64,000 nucleotides of DNA from Cohnella nanjingensis (GCF_014212125.1 NZ_JACJVP010000027.1:36199-100198), one strand, 5' to 3'. Numbered from the stretch's first letter, positions 11,446 through 20,729 are shown. The notes: a model not told the origin generated them from the letters alone. Numbers and translations are program-made.

Positions 11446-12506
11446 GCGAGGGTCGCCTCCTTGTCCAGCGCTTCCTTCGTCAGCCGTTCCGTATCGCCCA
11501 GCTCGCGCAGCTTCACGCCGCGGCCGAGCCGCACCGACCACTTCGCCGCCAACGCCGCCAGTTCGGCCTGCAGCCCGTCGTTGCCGTCGACCGGGACGTC
11601 GGCGCCGTCCAGCAGGCTCTCGGCGAACTGACGAGTCTCCTTGACGTAGGCTTCGTTGTACCGTTCTAAGAAGAAGTGCAGCGGCTTGTCGCGCGTAACG
11701 CCTTCGGCCGTGCTGATCTCCGCGGTGTTCGGGTGATCGTTCTCGACGGTCGCCGAACCTGCGGATCCGAACACTTCGACGCGCTGGTCGTAGCCATAGA
11801 CGGCCCGCCGGCTGTTGTCGATGACGCCGAGCGCTCCGCCGGCGAACTTCAGCGTGATGACGGCGGTATCCAGATCGCCGTAGCGGGCGAACGCCGGGTC
11901 GACGAGCACCGAGCCGCGCGCGTATACTTCTTCGATGTCGCCGCCGATCAGATAGCGCGCCATGTCGAAGTCGTGAATCGTCATGTCGATGAAGATCCCG
12001 CCCGACTTGGCGATGTAGTCCTCCGGCGGCGGGCTTGGATCGCGCGAGGTGATCTTGACCAGATGCGGTTCGCCGATCCGGCCCGCCCGTACCAGCTCCC
12101 GGACCCGCTCGAAGTTGTGGTCGAAGCGCCGGTTGAAGCCGATCTGCAGCTTCACGCCGGCTTCCCGCACCGCGTCCAGCGCTTCCTTCGTCCGCGCCGG
12201 GTCGAGCGAGATCGGCTTCTCGCAGAAGATATGCTTGCCCGCCTTCGCGGCCGCGACGATGAGCGGCACGTGCGAATCCGTGTGCGAGCAGATGAAGACC
12301 GCCTGAATGTCCGGGTCTTCGAGCAGGTCCTCGCTGCGTCTGGTCGCGACCGGCACGCCGCGTTCGGCCGCCCATTGGGCGAGCGCCTCGTCCGCGTACA
12401 GGTCGGACACCGCCGCGAGCTTGACCCGCGGCATGCGTAGCAGGTTGTCGGCGTGAATCTTGCCGATGCGCCCCATGCCGATAATGCCGATGTTCAATGG
12501 ATCCAT
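11442..12506 (-). CDS. iolG: myo-Inositol 2-dehydrogenase
   Basis: A Gfo/Idh/MocA-family NAD-dependent dehydrogenase of 354 residues. It has the Rossmann motif GIIGMGRIGKIHADNL, the active-site lysine in HIFCEKPISLD and the substrate-side GGIFIDMTIHDFDMARYL. It oxidises myo-inositol to 2-keto-myo-inositol, the first catabolic step; scyllo-inositol or chiro-inositol activity is possible. AGGAGG lies 8 bases before the start. The gene is 19 bases after iolA and overlaps iolB by four bases. Confidence 0.93.
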   Translation of the reverse strand: MDPLNIGIIGMGRIGKIHADNLLRMPRVKLAAVSDLYADEALAQWAAERGVPVATRRSEDLLEDPDIQAVFICSHTDSHVPLIVAAAKAGKHIFCEKPISLDPARTKEALDAVREAGVKLQIGFNRRFDHNFERVRELVRAGRIGEPHLVKITSRDPSPPPEDYIAKSGGIFIDMTIHDFDMARYLIGGDIEEVYARGSVLVDPAFARYGDLDTAVITLKFAGGALGVIDNSRRAVYGYDQRVEVFGSAGSATVENDHPNTAEISTAEGVTRDKPLHFFLERYNEAYVKETRQFAESLLDGADVPVDGNDGLQAELAALAAKWSVRLGRGVKLRELGDTERLTKEALDKEATLA

Positions 12507-12525
12507 CTGAACGTCCTCCTCTCGC

Positions 12526-13986
12526 TTACCAGCGGGCCGTGACCATCTTCTTGCGGGTGTAGAACTCCACGCCGTCGTTGCCGTTCGCGTGCAGGTCGCC
12601 GTAGAACGACTGCTTCCAGCCGGAGAACGGGAAGAACGCCATCGGCGCGGGTACGCCCAGGTTCACGCCGAGCATGCCGGCGTCGATCTCCTCGCGGAAC
12701 TTGCGGACGTTGCTGCCGTCCTGCGTGAAGAGGCAGGCGCCGTTCGCGAATTCCGAGCGGTTCGCGAGCGCGATCGCTTCGTCCAGCGTATCGACGCGGG
12801 CGATCGACAGCACCGGCGCGAAGATCTCGTCCTTCCAGATCTTCATCTCGCTCGTCACCCGGTCGAAGATCGTCGGGCCGACGAAGTAGCCTTCTCCGTC
12901 CGCCGCCTCGTCCTTGCGGCCGTCGCGCAGCAGCCGGGCGCCCTCTTGCTCGCCGGATTCGATGTAGCCGATCGCGCGCGTCTTGTGCGGATCGCGGATG
13001 ACCGGGCCGAGGAAGACGCCTTCGTCCGCGCCGTTGCCGATCGTGAGCGCGTCCGCCGCCGCGACGAGCTTGGCGACGAGCGGCTCGGCGACGTCGCCGA
13101 CCGCGACGACGACCGCGCACGCCATGCAGCGTTCGCCCGCCGAACCGAAGGCGGCGTTCACGATCTGCGTGACGGCGGCGTCGAGATCCGCGTCCGGCAT
13201 GACGATGCTGTGATTCTTGGCGCCGGCGAGCGCCTGAACCCGCTTGCCGTGCGCGGTGCCGGTCTTGTAGACGTATTCGGCGACCGGCTGGGACCCGACG
13301 AACGAGATCGCCTTGACGTCCGGATGCGCGAGCAGGCCGTTCACGACGTCATGCGCGCCGTGGACGACGTTCAGCACGCCGTCCGGCAGGCCGGCGCCAT
13401 GCATCAGCTCCGCGAGCCGGTTCGCGAGCAGCGGCGTGCGCTCGGACGGCTTCAGCACGAACGTGTTGCCGCAGGCGATGGCGAGCGGGAACATCCAGCA
13501 GGGCACCATCATCGGGAAGTTGAACGGCGTGATGCCGCCGACGACGCCGACCGGATAGCGGAACATGCCGGACTCGACGTTCGTCGCGATGTCGGGGAGC
13601 TGCTTGCCCATCAGCAGCGTCGGCGCGCCCGCCGCGAACTCCACGCATTCGATGCCGCGCAGCACTTCGCCGTAGGCTTCCGTGTAGTTCTTGCCGTTCT
13701 CGCGGGTAATGATCTGCGCGAGTTCTTCCCAGTTGTCTACGAGCAGCTGCTGATACTTGAACAGGATGCGCGCGCGGCGCGGCACCGGCGTCCGGCTCCA
13801 GCCCTCGAAGGCGATCTTGGCGGCGCGGACGGCATCGTCCAGTTCCTCCCGGGAAGAGAGCGGGACGGACGCGATCGTCTCGCCCGTCGCCGGGTTGTAC
13901 ACGGCGTCCGTCCGGCCGGACGCGGAGGCGACCCACTCGCCGCCGATGAAGTTGCGTAGCGCCTCGGGCGCTTGATTGGTTGACAT
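12526..13986 (-). CDS. iolA: Methylmalonate-semialdehyde dehydrogenase (CoA-acylating)
   Basis: An aldehyde dehydrogenase of 486 residues of the MmsA/IolA type. It has [18 protein letters not shown], the glycine-rich NAD site [14 protein letters not shown] and the catalytic Cys in [10 protein letters not shown]. In inositol catabolism it converts malonate semialdehyde to acetyl-CoA and CO2. The start at 13986 has AAAGGGG about 8 bases upstream; the frame stays open further but that part is antisense-like shadow of iolC. It lies 17 bases after iolC. Confidence 0.95.
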   Translation of the reverse strand: MSTNQAPEALRNFIGGEWVASASGRTDAVYNPATGETIASVPLSSREELDDAVRAAKIAFEGWSRTPVPRRARILFKYQQLLVDNWEELAQIITRENGKNYTEAYGEVLRGIECVEFAAGAPTLLMGKQLPDIATNVESGMFRYPVGVVGGITPFNFPMMVPCWMFPLAIACGNTFVLKPSERTPLLANRLAELMHGAGLPDGVLNVVHGAHDVVNGLLAHPDVKAISFVGSQPVAEYVYKTGTAHGKRVQALAGAKNHSIVMPDADLDAAVTQIVNAAFGSAGERCMACAVVVAVGDVAEPLVAKLVAAADALTIGNGADEGVFLGPVIRDPHKTRAIGYIESGEQEGARLLRDGRKDEAADGEGYFVGPTIFDRVTSEMKIWKDEIFAPVLSIARVDTLDEAIALANRSEFANGACLFTQDGSNVRKFREEIDAGMLGVNLGVPAPMAFFPFSGWKQSFYGDLHANGNDGVEFYTRKKMVTARW

Positions 13987-14003
13987 CTTATGAACCCCTT
14001 TCT

Positions 14004-14999
14004 CTAATCGCTCGTGCGGGAAGCCGCCATGTAGTCGTCGATCTGCGCGCTCGTCGGCATCGCGTCCGAGCAGCTGTGGCTGGAGATGACGATGGACGCG
14101 GCCGCGCTGCCGTACTCCATGCTGCGGCTGACGCTCCAGCCCTGCATCAGGCCGTAGAGGAACCCGGCCGCGTACGAATCGCCCGCGCCGAACGTCTTGA
14201 CGACCTTCGCCGGGAAGATCGCGCCGCGGTGCGCGCTGCCGTCCTTGGCGTAGGCGATCGAGCCGTCCTTGCCGTGCTTGATGACGACGAGCTCGGCATG
14301 GCAGCCGAACCAAGCGGCCGCCGTCGTCTCGTCGCTGCGCGCGTCGTTGCCGTCGAACCGCTCCAGCATGTCGAACTCCTCGCGGGTGCCGATGAGGATG
14401 TCGCTTTTCTCCGCCGCCGCGTGGTAGTAGATGGCCGTCTCCTCCGGATTCGCCCAGGAATAGGGACGGTAATCGATGTCGAAGACGACCTTGGTGCCGT
14501 GCTTCCGCGCGTAGCGGAGGGCAAGCAGCACCGCTTCGCGGGACGGGCTCTTGGCGAGCGCCGTGCCCGAAACCAGGAGCACCTTGCTGGCGGCGATCCG
14601 CGCTTCGTCCACTTCGGCGGGCGCGAGCTTCAGGTCCGCGACGTTGTCGCGGTACATGAGGATGCTGCAGTCTTCCGGACTCTTGATCTCCGTGAACGCA
14701 AGCCCCGTGACGGCGCCGGTGTCGTCGGTCGTCACGCCGGACGCGTCGATGCCGTTGTCCCGCAGATAGCGGAGGATGAAGCGGCCCATCTGGTCGTCCG
14801 CGACTTTGCCGATGAAGCCGGTCTTCATGCCGAGCCGGGACATGCCGATGCAGATGTTGGCCGGCGATCCGCCGACGTACTTGGTGAACGTCACCGTATC
14901 CTCCATCGGCCGGTTGATCTCGTTGGCGTTCAAGTCGATGCAGAGCCGCCCGATGGCGGTGAAGTCGAACGGACGGTCTTCTGGAAATGATATAGTCAT
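14004..14999 (-). CDS. iolC: 5-dehydro-2-deoxygluconokinase
   Basis: A PfkB/ribokinase-fold sugar kinase of about 331 residues. It has the N-terminal [15 protein letters not shown] motif and the C-terminal catalytic signature [17 protein letters not shown] with the DS catalytic aspartate. It phosphorylates 2-deoxy-5-keto-gluconate in the iol pathway. The ATG at 14999 is preferred because AAGGGATGG lies 8 bases upstream; an ATG four codons earlier sits directly on the ribosome binding site. No iolJ aldolase is seen in the window; a general FBP aldolase could replace it. Confidence 0.94.
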   Translation of the reverse strand: MTISFPEDRPFDFTAIGRLCIDLNANEINRPMEDTVTFTKYVGGSPANICIGMSRLGMKTGFIGKVADDQMGRFILRYLRDNGIDASGVTTDDTGAVTGLAFTEIKSPEDCSILMYRDNVADLKLAPAEVDEARIAASKVLLVSGTALAKSPSREAVLLALRYARKHGTKVVFDIDYRPYSWANPEETAIYYHAAAEKSDILIGTREEFDMLERFDGNDARSDETTAAAWFGCHAELVVIKHGKDGSIAYAKDGSAHRGAIFPAKVVKTFGAGDSYAAGFLYGLMQGWSVSRSMEYGSAAASIVISSHSCSDAMPTSAQIDDYMAASRTSD

Positions 15000-15018
15000 G
15001 ATGGAAGCCATCCCTTCT

Positions 15019-15921
15019 CTATGAGATCGTGACGGAATCAAGGTAATCTAGCGCCTTGCGGGCATAAAGGTACGGATCGTGCGCGGCGGGATCCTGCTCG
15101 CCCTCGAGCATCGCCCAGCCGTCGTAGCCGCGGCCGTTCAGCTCGGCGACGATCGGCTTGAAGTCGAGGCAGCCGTCGCCCGGCACCGTGAAGACGCCCC
15201 TGCGGATGCAGGTGACGAAGTCCCAGCCCCCGGTTCTGGCTTCCGCGAGGATCTCGTCCCGAACGTCCTTCAGATGGACGTAGGCGATCCGGTCGTAGTG
15301 GCGCTTCAGGAGCGCGAGCGGATCGGATCCGCCGTAGTAGGCGTGGCCGGTGTCGTAGAGCAGGTGCACCAGATCCGGGGAAGTGGAGGCCATCAGCCGG
15401 TCGATCTCTTCGGGCCGCTCGACGACGGTGCCGCCGTGATGGTGGTACGCGAGCTTCATGCCCAGCGACCGGGCGATCTCCCCCGCCTGCTGCAGGCCGT
15501 CCGCGAACCATTTCCACTCCTCGTCCGTGAGGCGCGCGACCTCCGTCTCGTTCGCGGAGCGCCGGGGATCCCAGTGGAGCGAACCGCCGATCTCCGCCGT
15601 GCTGATGACCTTCGCCCCCATCTCGTTCAGGAACAGGGCGTGCTCGCGATAGGCCTTCAGCTCTTCCTCCCGGCGGGACGGGTCGGAGAAGAACACCGAC
15701 TTCCATTGGGAGACGAGCTGGATGCCCCGGCTGCCCAGTTCCCGCTTCAGCGTCGGCACGTCCTTCGGGTATTTGCGCCCCATCTCCGTCCCGGTCAAGC
15801 CGAGCCGCCGAATGTCGTCGACGATCCGCTCGAACGTCGTGTCGCTGCCGTGCTCGGCTACGTCCTCCCCGACCCAGTTGATCGGGTGAATGCCCAGCCG
15901 ATAAGTCCGCTTGCCGCTCAT
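15019..15921 (-). CDS. iolE: Inosose dehydratase
   Basis: A TIM-barrel protein of 300 residues matching IolE: LGIHPINWVGED at the N-terminus, the metal-site residues in STAEIGG, YHHHGGTVVERPEEID, LLYDTGHAYYGG and HLKDVR. It dehydrates 2-keto-myo-inositol to the trihydroxycyclohexane-dione that IolD hydrolyses. The start at 15921 is preferred over an ATG two codons earlier because AAGGAG is then 8 bases away. Confidence 0.94.
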   Translation of the reverse strand: MSGKRTYRLGIHPINWVGEDVAEHGSDTTFERIVDDIRRLGLTGTEMGRKYPKDVPTLKRELGSRGIQLVSQWKSVFFSDPSRREEELKAYREHALFLNEMGAKVISTAEIGGSLHWDPRRSANETEVARLTDEEWKWFADGLQQAGEIARSLGMKLAYHHHGGTVVERPEEIDRLMASTSPDLVHLLYDTGHAYYGGSDPLALLKRHYDRIAYVHLKDVRDEILAEARTGGWDFVTCIRRGVFTVPGDGCLDFKPIVAELNGRGYDGWAMLEGEQDPAAHDPYLYARKALDYLDSVTIS

Positions 15922-15939
15922 CGCCATCTCTCCTTCGAA

Positions 15940-17808
15940 TTAATAGGGACGCGCTGCCGCGATATGGCGCCGCATCTCGTCATGCGCTTCGAGTACCTTT
16001 CCGCTCGTGGAAGCCGCGGGCACGCCTACGTTCCACCACGACTCGTAGCCGTCCGTGTTCGTGCCCGGCAGCACCTTGATCTCGACGAGCGCCGGCCCCG
16101 GCGCGGCTGCGGCCTGCGTCAGCGCCGCCGCCAGCTCGCTCTCGGTGCGGGCCGTGAAGGCCGCGACGCCGAGACTGCGGGCGTGCCCCGCGAAGTCGAT
16201 CGGCAGATAGTCGCCGGTGAGCCGGTTCGTATCGCCCGCCCGGTAGCGGAATTCGTTGCCGAAGCCGTCGCTGCCGTGGCCGCGCTGCAGGTTGTGGATG
16301 CATTGGAAGCCGTGGTTGTCGAGCAGCAGGACGGTCAGCTTGACCCCCTCCTGCACCGCGGTCACGAGCTCGGAATGCAGCATCAGGTAGCTGCCGTCGC
16401 CGACCAGCGCGTAGACGTTCCGGTTCGGCTCCGCGAGGGCGACGCCGAAGGCGCCGCTCACCTCGTAGCCCATGCAGGAGAAGCCGTATTCCATGTGGTA
16501 CGTCTTCGGCTCGGTCGTGCGCCAGACGCGGTGCAGGTCGCCGGGCAGGCTGCCCGCGGCGCAGACGATGACGTCGGACGGCCGGACGAAGCCGTTGATG
16601 ATGCCGAGCGCCTGCGTCTGGGCGAGGCCGTCTTCGCGATCGACCGCATAGAGACGATCGACCTCCGCGTCCCACTCCGCCTTCCGCGCGCCGATCTCGT
16701 CGGCCGCGTAGCCGGCCTTGTAACCGCGGGCGGTCAGCTCGGCTTGAAGCGCCGCCAGACCCGCCTTCGCATCCGCCGCGACGGACGCGGCTTCCAGCTT
16801 GAAGGCGTCGAACGGGCTGACGTTGAGATTCACGAACGCGACGTCCGGGTTGCGGAACGCCAGCTTGGAGGCGGTCGTAAAGTCCGAGTAGCGGGTGCCG
16901 ACGCCGATGATGAGGTCGGCCTCGGCCGCGACCCGGTTCGCCGCGAGCGTGCCGGTCGTCCCGACGCCGCCGAGGGCGAGCGGATGGTCCCAAGGGACCG
17001 CGCTCTTGCCGGCCTGCGTCTCGGCGACAGGCACGCCGAACGCCTCCGCGAACGCGAGCAGCGTCTCCGTCGCGCCGGCGTAGTGCACGCCGCCGCCGGC
17101 GACGAGGAGCGGCTTGCGCTTCGTCAAGATGAGGTCTGCGGCGCGTCGGATCGCGTCTGGCGATGCCGGGCGGCGGTCCAGGTAGTGGACGCGCTTGTCG
17201 AAGAAGCGGACCGGATAGTCATAGGCTTCGGCCTGCACGTCCTGCGGCAGCGCGAGCGTAACGGCGCCCGTCTCGGCCGGGTCGGTCAGCACCCGCATCG
17301 CGTGCAGCAGCGACGTCATCAGTTGCTCCGGACGCACGATGCGGTCCCAGAACCGGCTGACGGATTTGAACGAATCGGTCGCCGAGATCGTGTAGTCGCC
17401 CGGCACCTCCAACTGCTGCAGCACGGGATCGGGCTGACGGGAAGCGAAGTTGTCGCCCGGCAGGAGCAGCACCGGGATGCGGTTGACCGTCGCGGTCGCC
17501 GCGCCGGTCACCATGTTCAACGCGCCCGGCCCGATGGACGAGGTGCAGGCGTAGATCTGCCGGCGATTGCGCTGCTTGGCGAACGCCGTGGCGGCGTGAA
17601 CCATGCCTTGCTCGTTCTTGCCCTGGATATAGGTCAGGCTGCCGGGCTCGCGCTCCAGCGCTTCGCCGATGCCGGTCACGTTGCCGTGGCCGAAGATGCC
17701 CATGACGCCGCGGACGAACTTGATCTCTTCCCCGTCTACGGAGAGGTATTGTTGATCCAGGAACCGCAGCAGCGCTTGCGCCATGGTCAAACGAACGGTC
17801 GTCTCCAT
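15940..17808 (-). CDS. iolD: 3D-(3,5/4)-trihydroxycyclohexane-1,2-dione hydrolase
   Basis: A thiamine-diphosphate enzyme of 622 residues. It has the ylide-activating glutamate in QGKNEQGMVHAATAFAK and the cofactor/Mg motif GDGSYLMLHSELVTAV ... LLDNHGFQCIHNLQRGHG, the latter being distinctive for IolD. It opens the inositol-derived ring to 5-deoxy-glucuronate. It is the first gene of the operon, and a GGGGGT site lies just before the start. Two AAGCGCTT palindromes at 17831-17842 and 17941-17951 lie in its upstream region. Confidence 0.95.
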   Translation of the reverse strand: METTVRLTMAQALLRFLDQQYLSVDGEEIKFVRGVMGIFGHGNVTGIGEALEREPGSLTYIQGKNEQGMVHAATAFAKQRNRRQIYACTSSIGPGALNMVTGAATATVNRIPVLLLPGDNFASRQPDPVLQQLEVPGDYTISATDSFKSVSRFWDRIVRPEQLMTSLLHAMRVLTDPAETGAVTLALPQDVQAEAYDYPVRFFDKRVHYLDRRPASPDAIRRAADLILTKRKPLLVAGGGVHYAGATETLLAFAEAFGVPVAETQAGKSAVPWDHPLALGGVGTTGTLAANRVAAEADLIIGVGTRYSDFTTASKLAFRNPDVAFVNLNVSPFDAFKLEAASVAADAKAGLAALQAELTARGYKAGYAADEIGARKAEWDAEVDRLYAVDREDGLAQTQALGIINGFVRPSDVIVCAAGSLPGDLHRVWRTTEPKTYHMEYGFSCMGYEVSGAFGVALAEPNRNVYALVGDGSYLMLHSELVTAVQEGVKLTVLLLDNHGFQCIHNLQRGHGSDGFGNEFRYRAGDTNRLTGDYLPIDFAGHARSLGVAAFTARTESELAAALTQAAAAPGPALVEIKVLPGTNTDGYESWWNVGVPAASTSGKVLEAHDEMRRHIAAARPY

Positions 17809-17830
17809 AATTTACCCCCGACAAATTAGA

Positions 17831-17842
17831 TTAAGCGCTTTA
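17831..17842. promoter_or_regulatory. AAGCGCTT operator, proximal iol copy
   Basis: TTAAGCGCTTTA lies 23 bases ahead of the iolD start. Its core is the exact inverse of the copy at 17941-17951. The motif fits both a LacI-family repressor and a CcpA cre site; position next to the start suggests repression. Confidence 0.6.
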
Positions 17843-17940
17843 CCTTGCATATGAAATGAAAGGGCAGACATTCTCTAGCCTATGAGCAAAAACCGAAATC
17901 ATGACGGAATGGATGCGTATTCAATGGAAAATAAATAGGG

Positions 17941-17951
17941 AAAGCGCTTAA
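17941..17951. promoter_or_regulatory. AAGCGCTT operator, distal iol copy
   Basis: AAAGCGCTTAA lies 133 bases ahead of iolD and about 110 bases from the proximal copy, which is near ten helical turns. Two such boxes bracketing a promoter are a usual arrangement for looping by a LacI-type repressor. Confidence 0.55.
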
Positions 17952-18046
17952 CTCATTTTACAAGACAATGAACGGTTAAGCAATCCTTTTTTTAATCATC
18001 GCTGCATCCTCCGTCGTTGTGAAAAGGCAGGTCCACATCCTGTCAT

Positions 18047-18405
18047 CCATACGTCTCTTGAGCGCTGGCAGTGCGGTAACGGCCCCGCGAAGAGCTTCGA
18101 TCGGGCCGAGATAACCGCCAAAAGCGGTTAACTCCCCTGCGAAGAGCTTCGATCGGGCCGAGATGACCGCCAAAAGCGGTTATCGACCCCGTGAAGAGCT
18201 TCGATCGGGCCGAGATAACCGCCAAAAGCGGTTATCGGACCCACGAATAGCCTCGATCGGGCCGAGATAACCGCCAAAAGCGGTTATCGGACCCACGAAG
18301 AGCATCGATCTGAGCGAGATAACCGCCAAAAGCGGTTAACGGCCCGCGAATCGAAGAGGCTCAATGCACAAAGACAAGTACCCCATACGTCTCTTTGGCG
18401 CCGGC
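18047..18405. repeat. 52-bp tandem repeat array bounded by 23-bp direct repeats
   Basis: Exact 52-bp periodicity: units at 18111-18162, 18163-18214, 18215-18266, 18267-18318 and a partial one at 18319-18355, with half a unit before 18111. Each unit contains the hairpin AACCGC-CAAAA-GCGGTT, which extends to nine base pairs (GATAACCGC/GCGGTTATC) in some copies, and most contain GAAGAGCTTCGATCGGGCC. The array is flanked by near-identical 23-bp copies (CCATACGTCTCTT then GCGC.GGC) at 18047-18069 and 18383-18405, three mismatches apart. Short frames on the minus strand encode a repeated peptide, but 52 is not a multiple of three, so coding is unlikely. It fills the gap between the iol operon and the anti-sigma gene. 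Confidence 0.85.
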
Positions 18406-18490
18406 TACGAGAAAATATGCAAAGTAACGTGTCCCATCCCTCTCTTGAACGATACTTCCGCCGCTCCGGCTCCGCGCTCGGCTCCGGGCG

Positions 18491-19300
18491 TTAAATCCGC
18501 CACTCGGGATCCTCCGAAGAAGAACCGAATACTTTGGGACCTTGCGGCGCCGTTGCAGGTCCGTCCGGCTCCAGCGTCACGCCGATCGCTTGAATGCGCG
18601 GCGTATCCTCGCCCAGCGGCAGCGTAAGGATGCCGATGCCCGACGATGCCACCTTCATCGATCCGGCGCTCGTTCGCGCCCCGTCGTTCCATAGCCACAC
18701 TTGATAGGCTTCGCTGCCCTCCGTCTCGGGCGCGCCGAACAGATAGACGATCAGTTGCTTGCTGCGCTCGGAAGTGTCGACGACGCAGGCAAGGCCGTAC
18801 GCGCGGGGATAATCCGTCAACCGGCCGGCCGATCGGTCGGCGGCCAAATGAAAGACCGATTCGATGCGGTCCGGGGAGATCTGCGCCTGGGACTGCTCGG
18901 AACGAAGCGAATGCAAGATATCTCTGCCCCACCAGCCGGCCGAGACCGCGAGCAGCAGGAGGGCAGCAGCCGCCAACCGGCGGCCGAATCGGCGACGGAC
19001 GGGCGACGCGGAGTACGGCTGGACGGCCGGTGGTGCGACTGGGGCGGTCGGTGGTGCGACGGGGGCGGCCGGCGCATCCAGCGAAGCCATCACTTGAAAC
19101 TTCAGGTCCTCCGGCGGGTCCATCAACTCCATGTCGCGATATAGTCCGTTCCACGTATCGCTCCAAGCGGCGGCATCCGCGCGGCACGATGCGCATTCGG
19201 AGAGATGGTGCTCGAATCGTTTGCGCGCCAGGTCGGTTCCCTCTCCCAGCATATAATCGACGAGCCCTTCGCACGGCGGCGTCTCCTTGCGTTGATCCAT
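18491..19300 (-). CDS. Anti-sigma factor (RskA-like, zinc-finger type)
   Basis: A protein of 269 residues. The cytoplasmic N-terminus has an anti-sigma zinc motif (His-x3-Cys-x2-Cys in HHLSECASC). A Pro/Ala-rich linker leads to one membrane helix near residues 107-127 (RRLAAAALLLLAVSAGWWG). The extracytoplasmic C-terminus (YQVWLWNDGARTSAGSM, GVTLEPDGP) matches the RskA anti-sigma-K C-terminal domain. It should hold the ECF sigma factor encoded two bases upstream and release it on an envelope signal. The gene ends next to the 52-bp repeat array; no ordinary terminator follows it. Confidence 0.88.
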   Translation of the reverse strand: MDQRKETPPCEGLVDYMLGEGTDLARKRFEHHLSECASCRADAAAWSDTWNGLYRDMELMDPPEDLKFQVMASLDAPAAPVAPPTAPVAPPAVQPYSASPVRRRFGRRLAAAALLLLAVSAGWWGRDILHSLRSEQSQAQISPDRIESVFHLAADRSAGRLTDYPRAYGLACVVDTSERSKQLIVYLFGAPETEGSEAYQVWLWNDGARTSAGSMKVASSGIGILTLPLGEDTPRIQAIGVTLEPDGPATAPQGPKVFGSSSEDPEWRI

Positions 19301-19302
19301 GA

Positions 19303-19869
19303 CTAGCCCTCCTCCCTCATGCCCTGCAAATGACGCCGCAGCATGCGGAGCGCTTGATGCAGGCGGTTCTTGACGGTACCGATCGGTTCTTCGCCCATCG
19401 CGGCGATCTCCTGGAGCGTATAGCCCCGCCAGTACAGGAGATCGATCACTCGCTGCTGCGCGACGCTGAGGCGGCTCGCGGCCGCGCGCATCTCCGAGTA
19501 TTCCAGCCGCCGGATCGCGCCGGCCTCGGGATCGTTCGCCTCGGCGTCGCCCGAAGTCCGAACCAGTTCGTCCATCGGGACGTTGGTGCGGTGTCGGCGC
19601 TCGCGCCTTAGCACATCGATGGAGACGTTGCGGGTGATCGTGATGATCCAGCTCGCGAACTGGCCTTTGTCCGCGTCATATTCGGCATGCGTCGTCCACA
19701 ATCGCGTAAATACGAGCTGAACGATCTCCCGGGACAGGCCTTCGTCTCCCGTCGCCTTGTTCGCGAACGAATAGACCAGCCGGACATAACGATCGTAGAG
19801 CTGCTCTAAGGCGTCTCTGCGCCGCTCCCGGATCAACCGCATCAGTTCGGCCTCGCTCGGATGGGCCAT
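19303..19869 (-). CDS. ECF-type RNA polymerase sigma factor
   Basis: A protein of 188 residues. Region 2 is visible as YVRLVYSFANKATGDEGLSREIVQLVFTRLW with the -10-binding FASWIITITRN, and region 4 as LSVAQQRVIDLLYWRGYTLQEIAAM with GTVKNRL in the helix-turn-helix. The start at 19869 has GGAAGGAG about 9 bases upstream. It and the anti-sigma factor are a coupled pair. The secreted cupredoxin and COG4315 genes lie directly upstream on the same strand, so they are the likely targets or sensors of this pathway. Autoregulation is possible but no promoter motif was confirmed. Confidence 0.92.
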   Translation of the reverse strand: MAHPSEAELMRLIRERRRDALEQLYDRYVRLVYSFANKATGDEGLSREIVQLVFTRLWTTHAEYDADKGQFASWIITITRNVSIDVLRRERRHRTNVPMDELVRTSGDAEANDPEAGAIRRLEYSEMRAAASRLSVAQQRVIDLLYWRGYTLQEIAAMGEEPIGTVKNRLHQALRMLRRHLQGMREEG

Positions 19870-19925
19870 CGATGCGCACGCTCCTTCCAACCGATGGATG
19901 ATAGCTATTGGGATCCTCTTAGCGG

Positions 19926-19961
19926 AAAAAGCAACGAACAGGAGGAATTCCTGTCCGTTGC
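19926..19961 (-). terminator. Intrinsic terminator after the cupredoxin gene
   Basis: On the minus strand a stem GCAACG.ACAGG/CCTGT.CGTTGC is followed by TTTTT. It sits between the cupredoxin stop and the sigma-factor start, so the secreted-protein pair and the sigma pair are partly separate transcripts. Confidence 0.8.
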
Positions 19962-19967
19962 CGCAAG

Positions 19968-20729
19968 TCAGGACGGCTCCACCTCGATGGCGCCGGTCAT
20001 GAAGGGATGGGGACCGCATGCGTATGTATAGGTCCCCGCTTTGTCGAAGGTCACCTTCACCGTCTTGTCGGTATCGATGAGCCCCGTATCGAACGATTGA
20101 TCGTCCGCGACCGCCGAATGCGCCACCTCGTCGCGGTTGACGAACGCGACTTGATCGCCCGCGTGAATCTTGATCTTGACGGGGGAGAACGCATAGTTCG
20201 CGATCTCGACGGTAACGGTCTTGCGGTCGTTGTCCTCCGTCTGCGATGCCGATGCGGAAGACGAAGTCGACGGACGGGGCGAGGCGGTCGGCTTCGCCGA
20301 AGGCGTGCCGACGCCGGATGGCGATGGCGTCTTCGCCGGACTCGCCGACGGATGCGCCGTATGCGGGGATCCGCTGGGCATCGGCGACGCGGTCGGCTTG
20401 GGCAACGCGGAAGCCGTAGGCGAGGCGGACGGGGCGGCGGATGGCGACGGCGAAGCCAATTGCGAAGCTTCGGACGAGGCGGATGGCGACGGGGCTGGCG
20501 TCGGGCTAGTCTCTCCCGCTGCGGGCGGTCCGGCATCCGATGCTCTCGGCGAAGCCGAAGACGAAGACGACGGGGTGGCGGGCGCGGATGCCGATGGCGA
20601 TGCGGCTCGATCCGGCCCGGAAGCGCAAGCCGACGTCGCCAGCGCCAGCGCGGCGACGAGGGCTAAACCCGCGGCCCGGACGCGGAAGGAGCGCCGTCGG
20701 TCCGGGCGTTCCCCTGTCGCCGGCGTCAT
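19968..20729 (-). CDS. Secreted cupredoxin-domain lipoprotein with long Ser/Pro/Ala linker
   Basis: A protein of 253 residues. A signal sequence ends at LATSAC, a plausible lipobox. About 120 residues of Ala/Ser/Pro/Thr low-complexity linker follow, long enough to cross part of the cell wall. The C-terminal ~95 residues are a plastocyanin/amicyanin-like cupredoxin: the type 1 copper ligands can be placed as His in EVAHSAV and Cys-x2-His-x2-Met in ACGPHPFM. The likely role is extracellular electron transfer or copper binding. The start at 20729 overlaps the upstream stop as ATGA and has GGGGAG before it. Confidence 0.88.
   Translation of the reverse strand: MTPATGERPDRRRSFRVRAAGLALVAALALATSACASGPDRAASPSASAPATPSSSSSASPRASDAGPPAAGETSPTPAPSPSASSEASQLASPSPSAAPSASPTASALPKPTASPMPSGSPHTAHPSASPAKTPSPSGVGTPSAKPTASPRPSTSSSASASQTEDNDRKTVTVEIANYAFSPVKIKIHAGDQVAFVNRDEVAHSAVADDQSFDTGLIDTDKTVKVTFDKAGTYTYACGPHPFMTGAIEVEPS

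Noticed and set aside
15079..17829. Plus-strand frame of about 916 codons opposite iolE and iolD
   Set aside because: An antisense shadow of two certain iol genes; no ribosome binding site and no recognisable domain.
17976..18225. Two minus-strand frames encoding a repeated MAVISARSKLF peptide
   Set aside because: They fall inside the 52-bp array; the unit is not a multiple of three, so the frame shifts each copy, and there is no ribosome binding site.
18111..18355. CRISPR array
   Set aside because: Period is constant at 52 bp with no variable spacers; the whole unit repeats, so this is a tandem repeat, and no cas gene is nearby.
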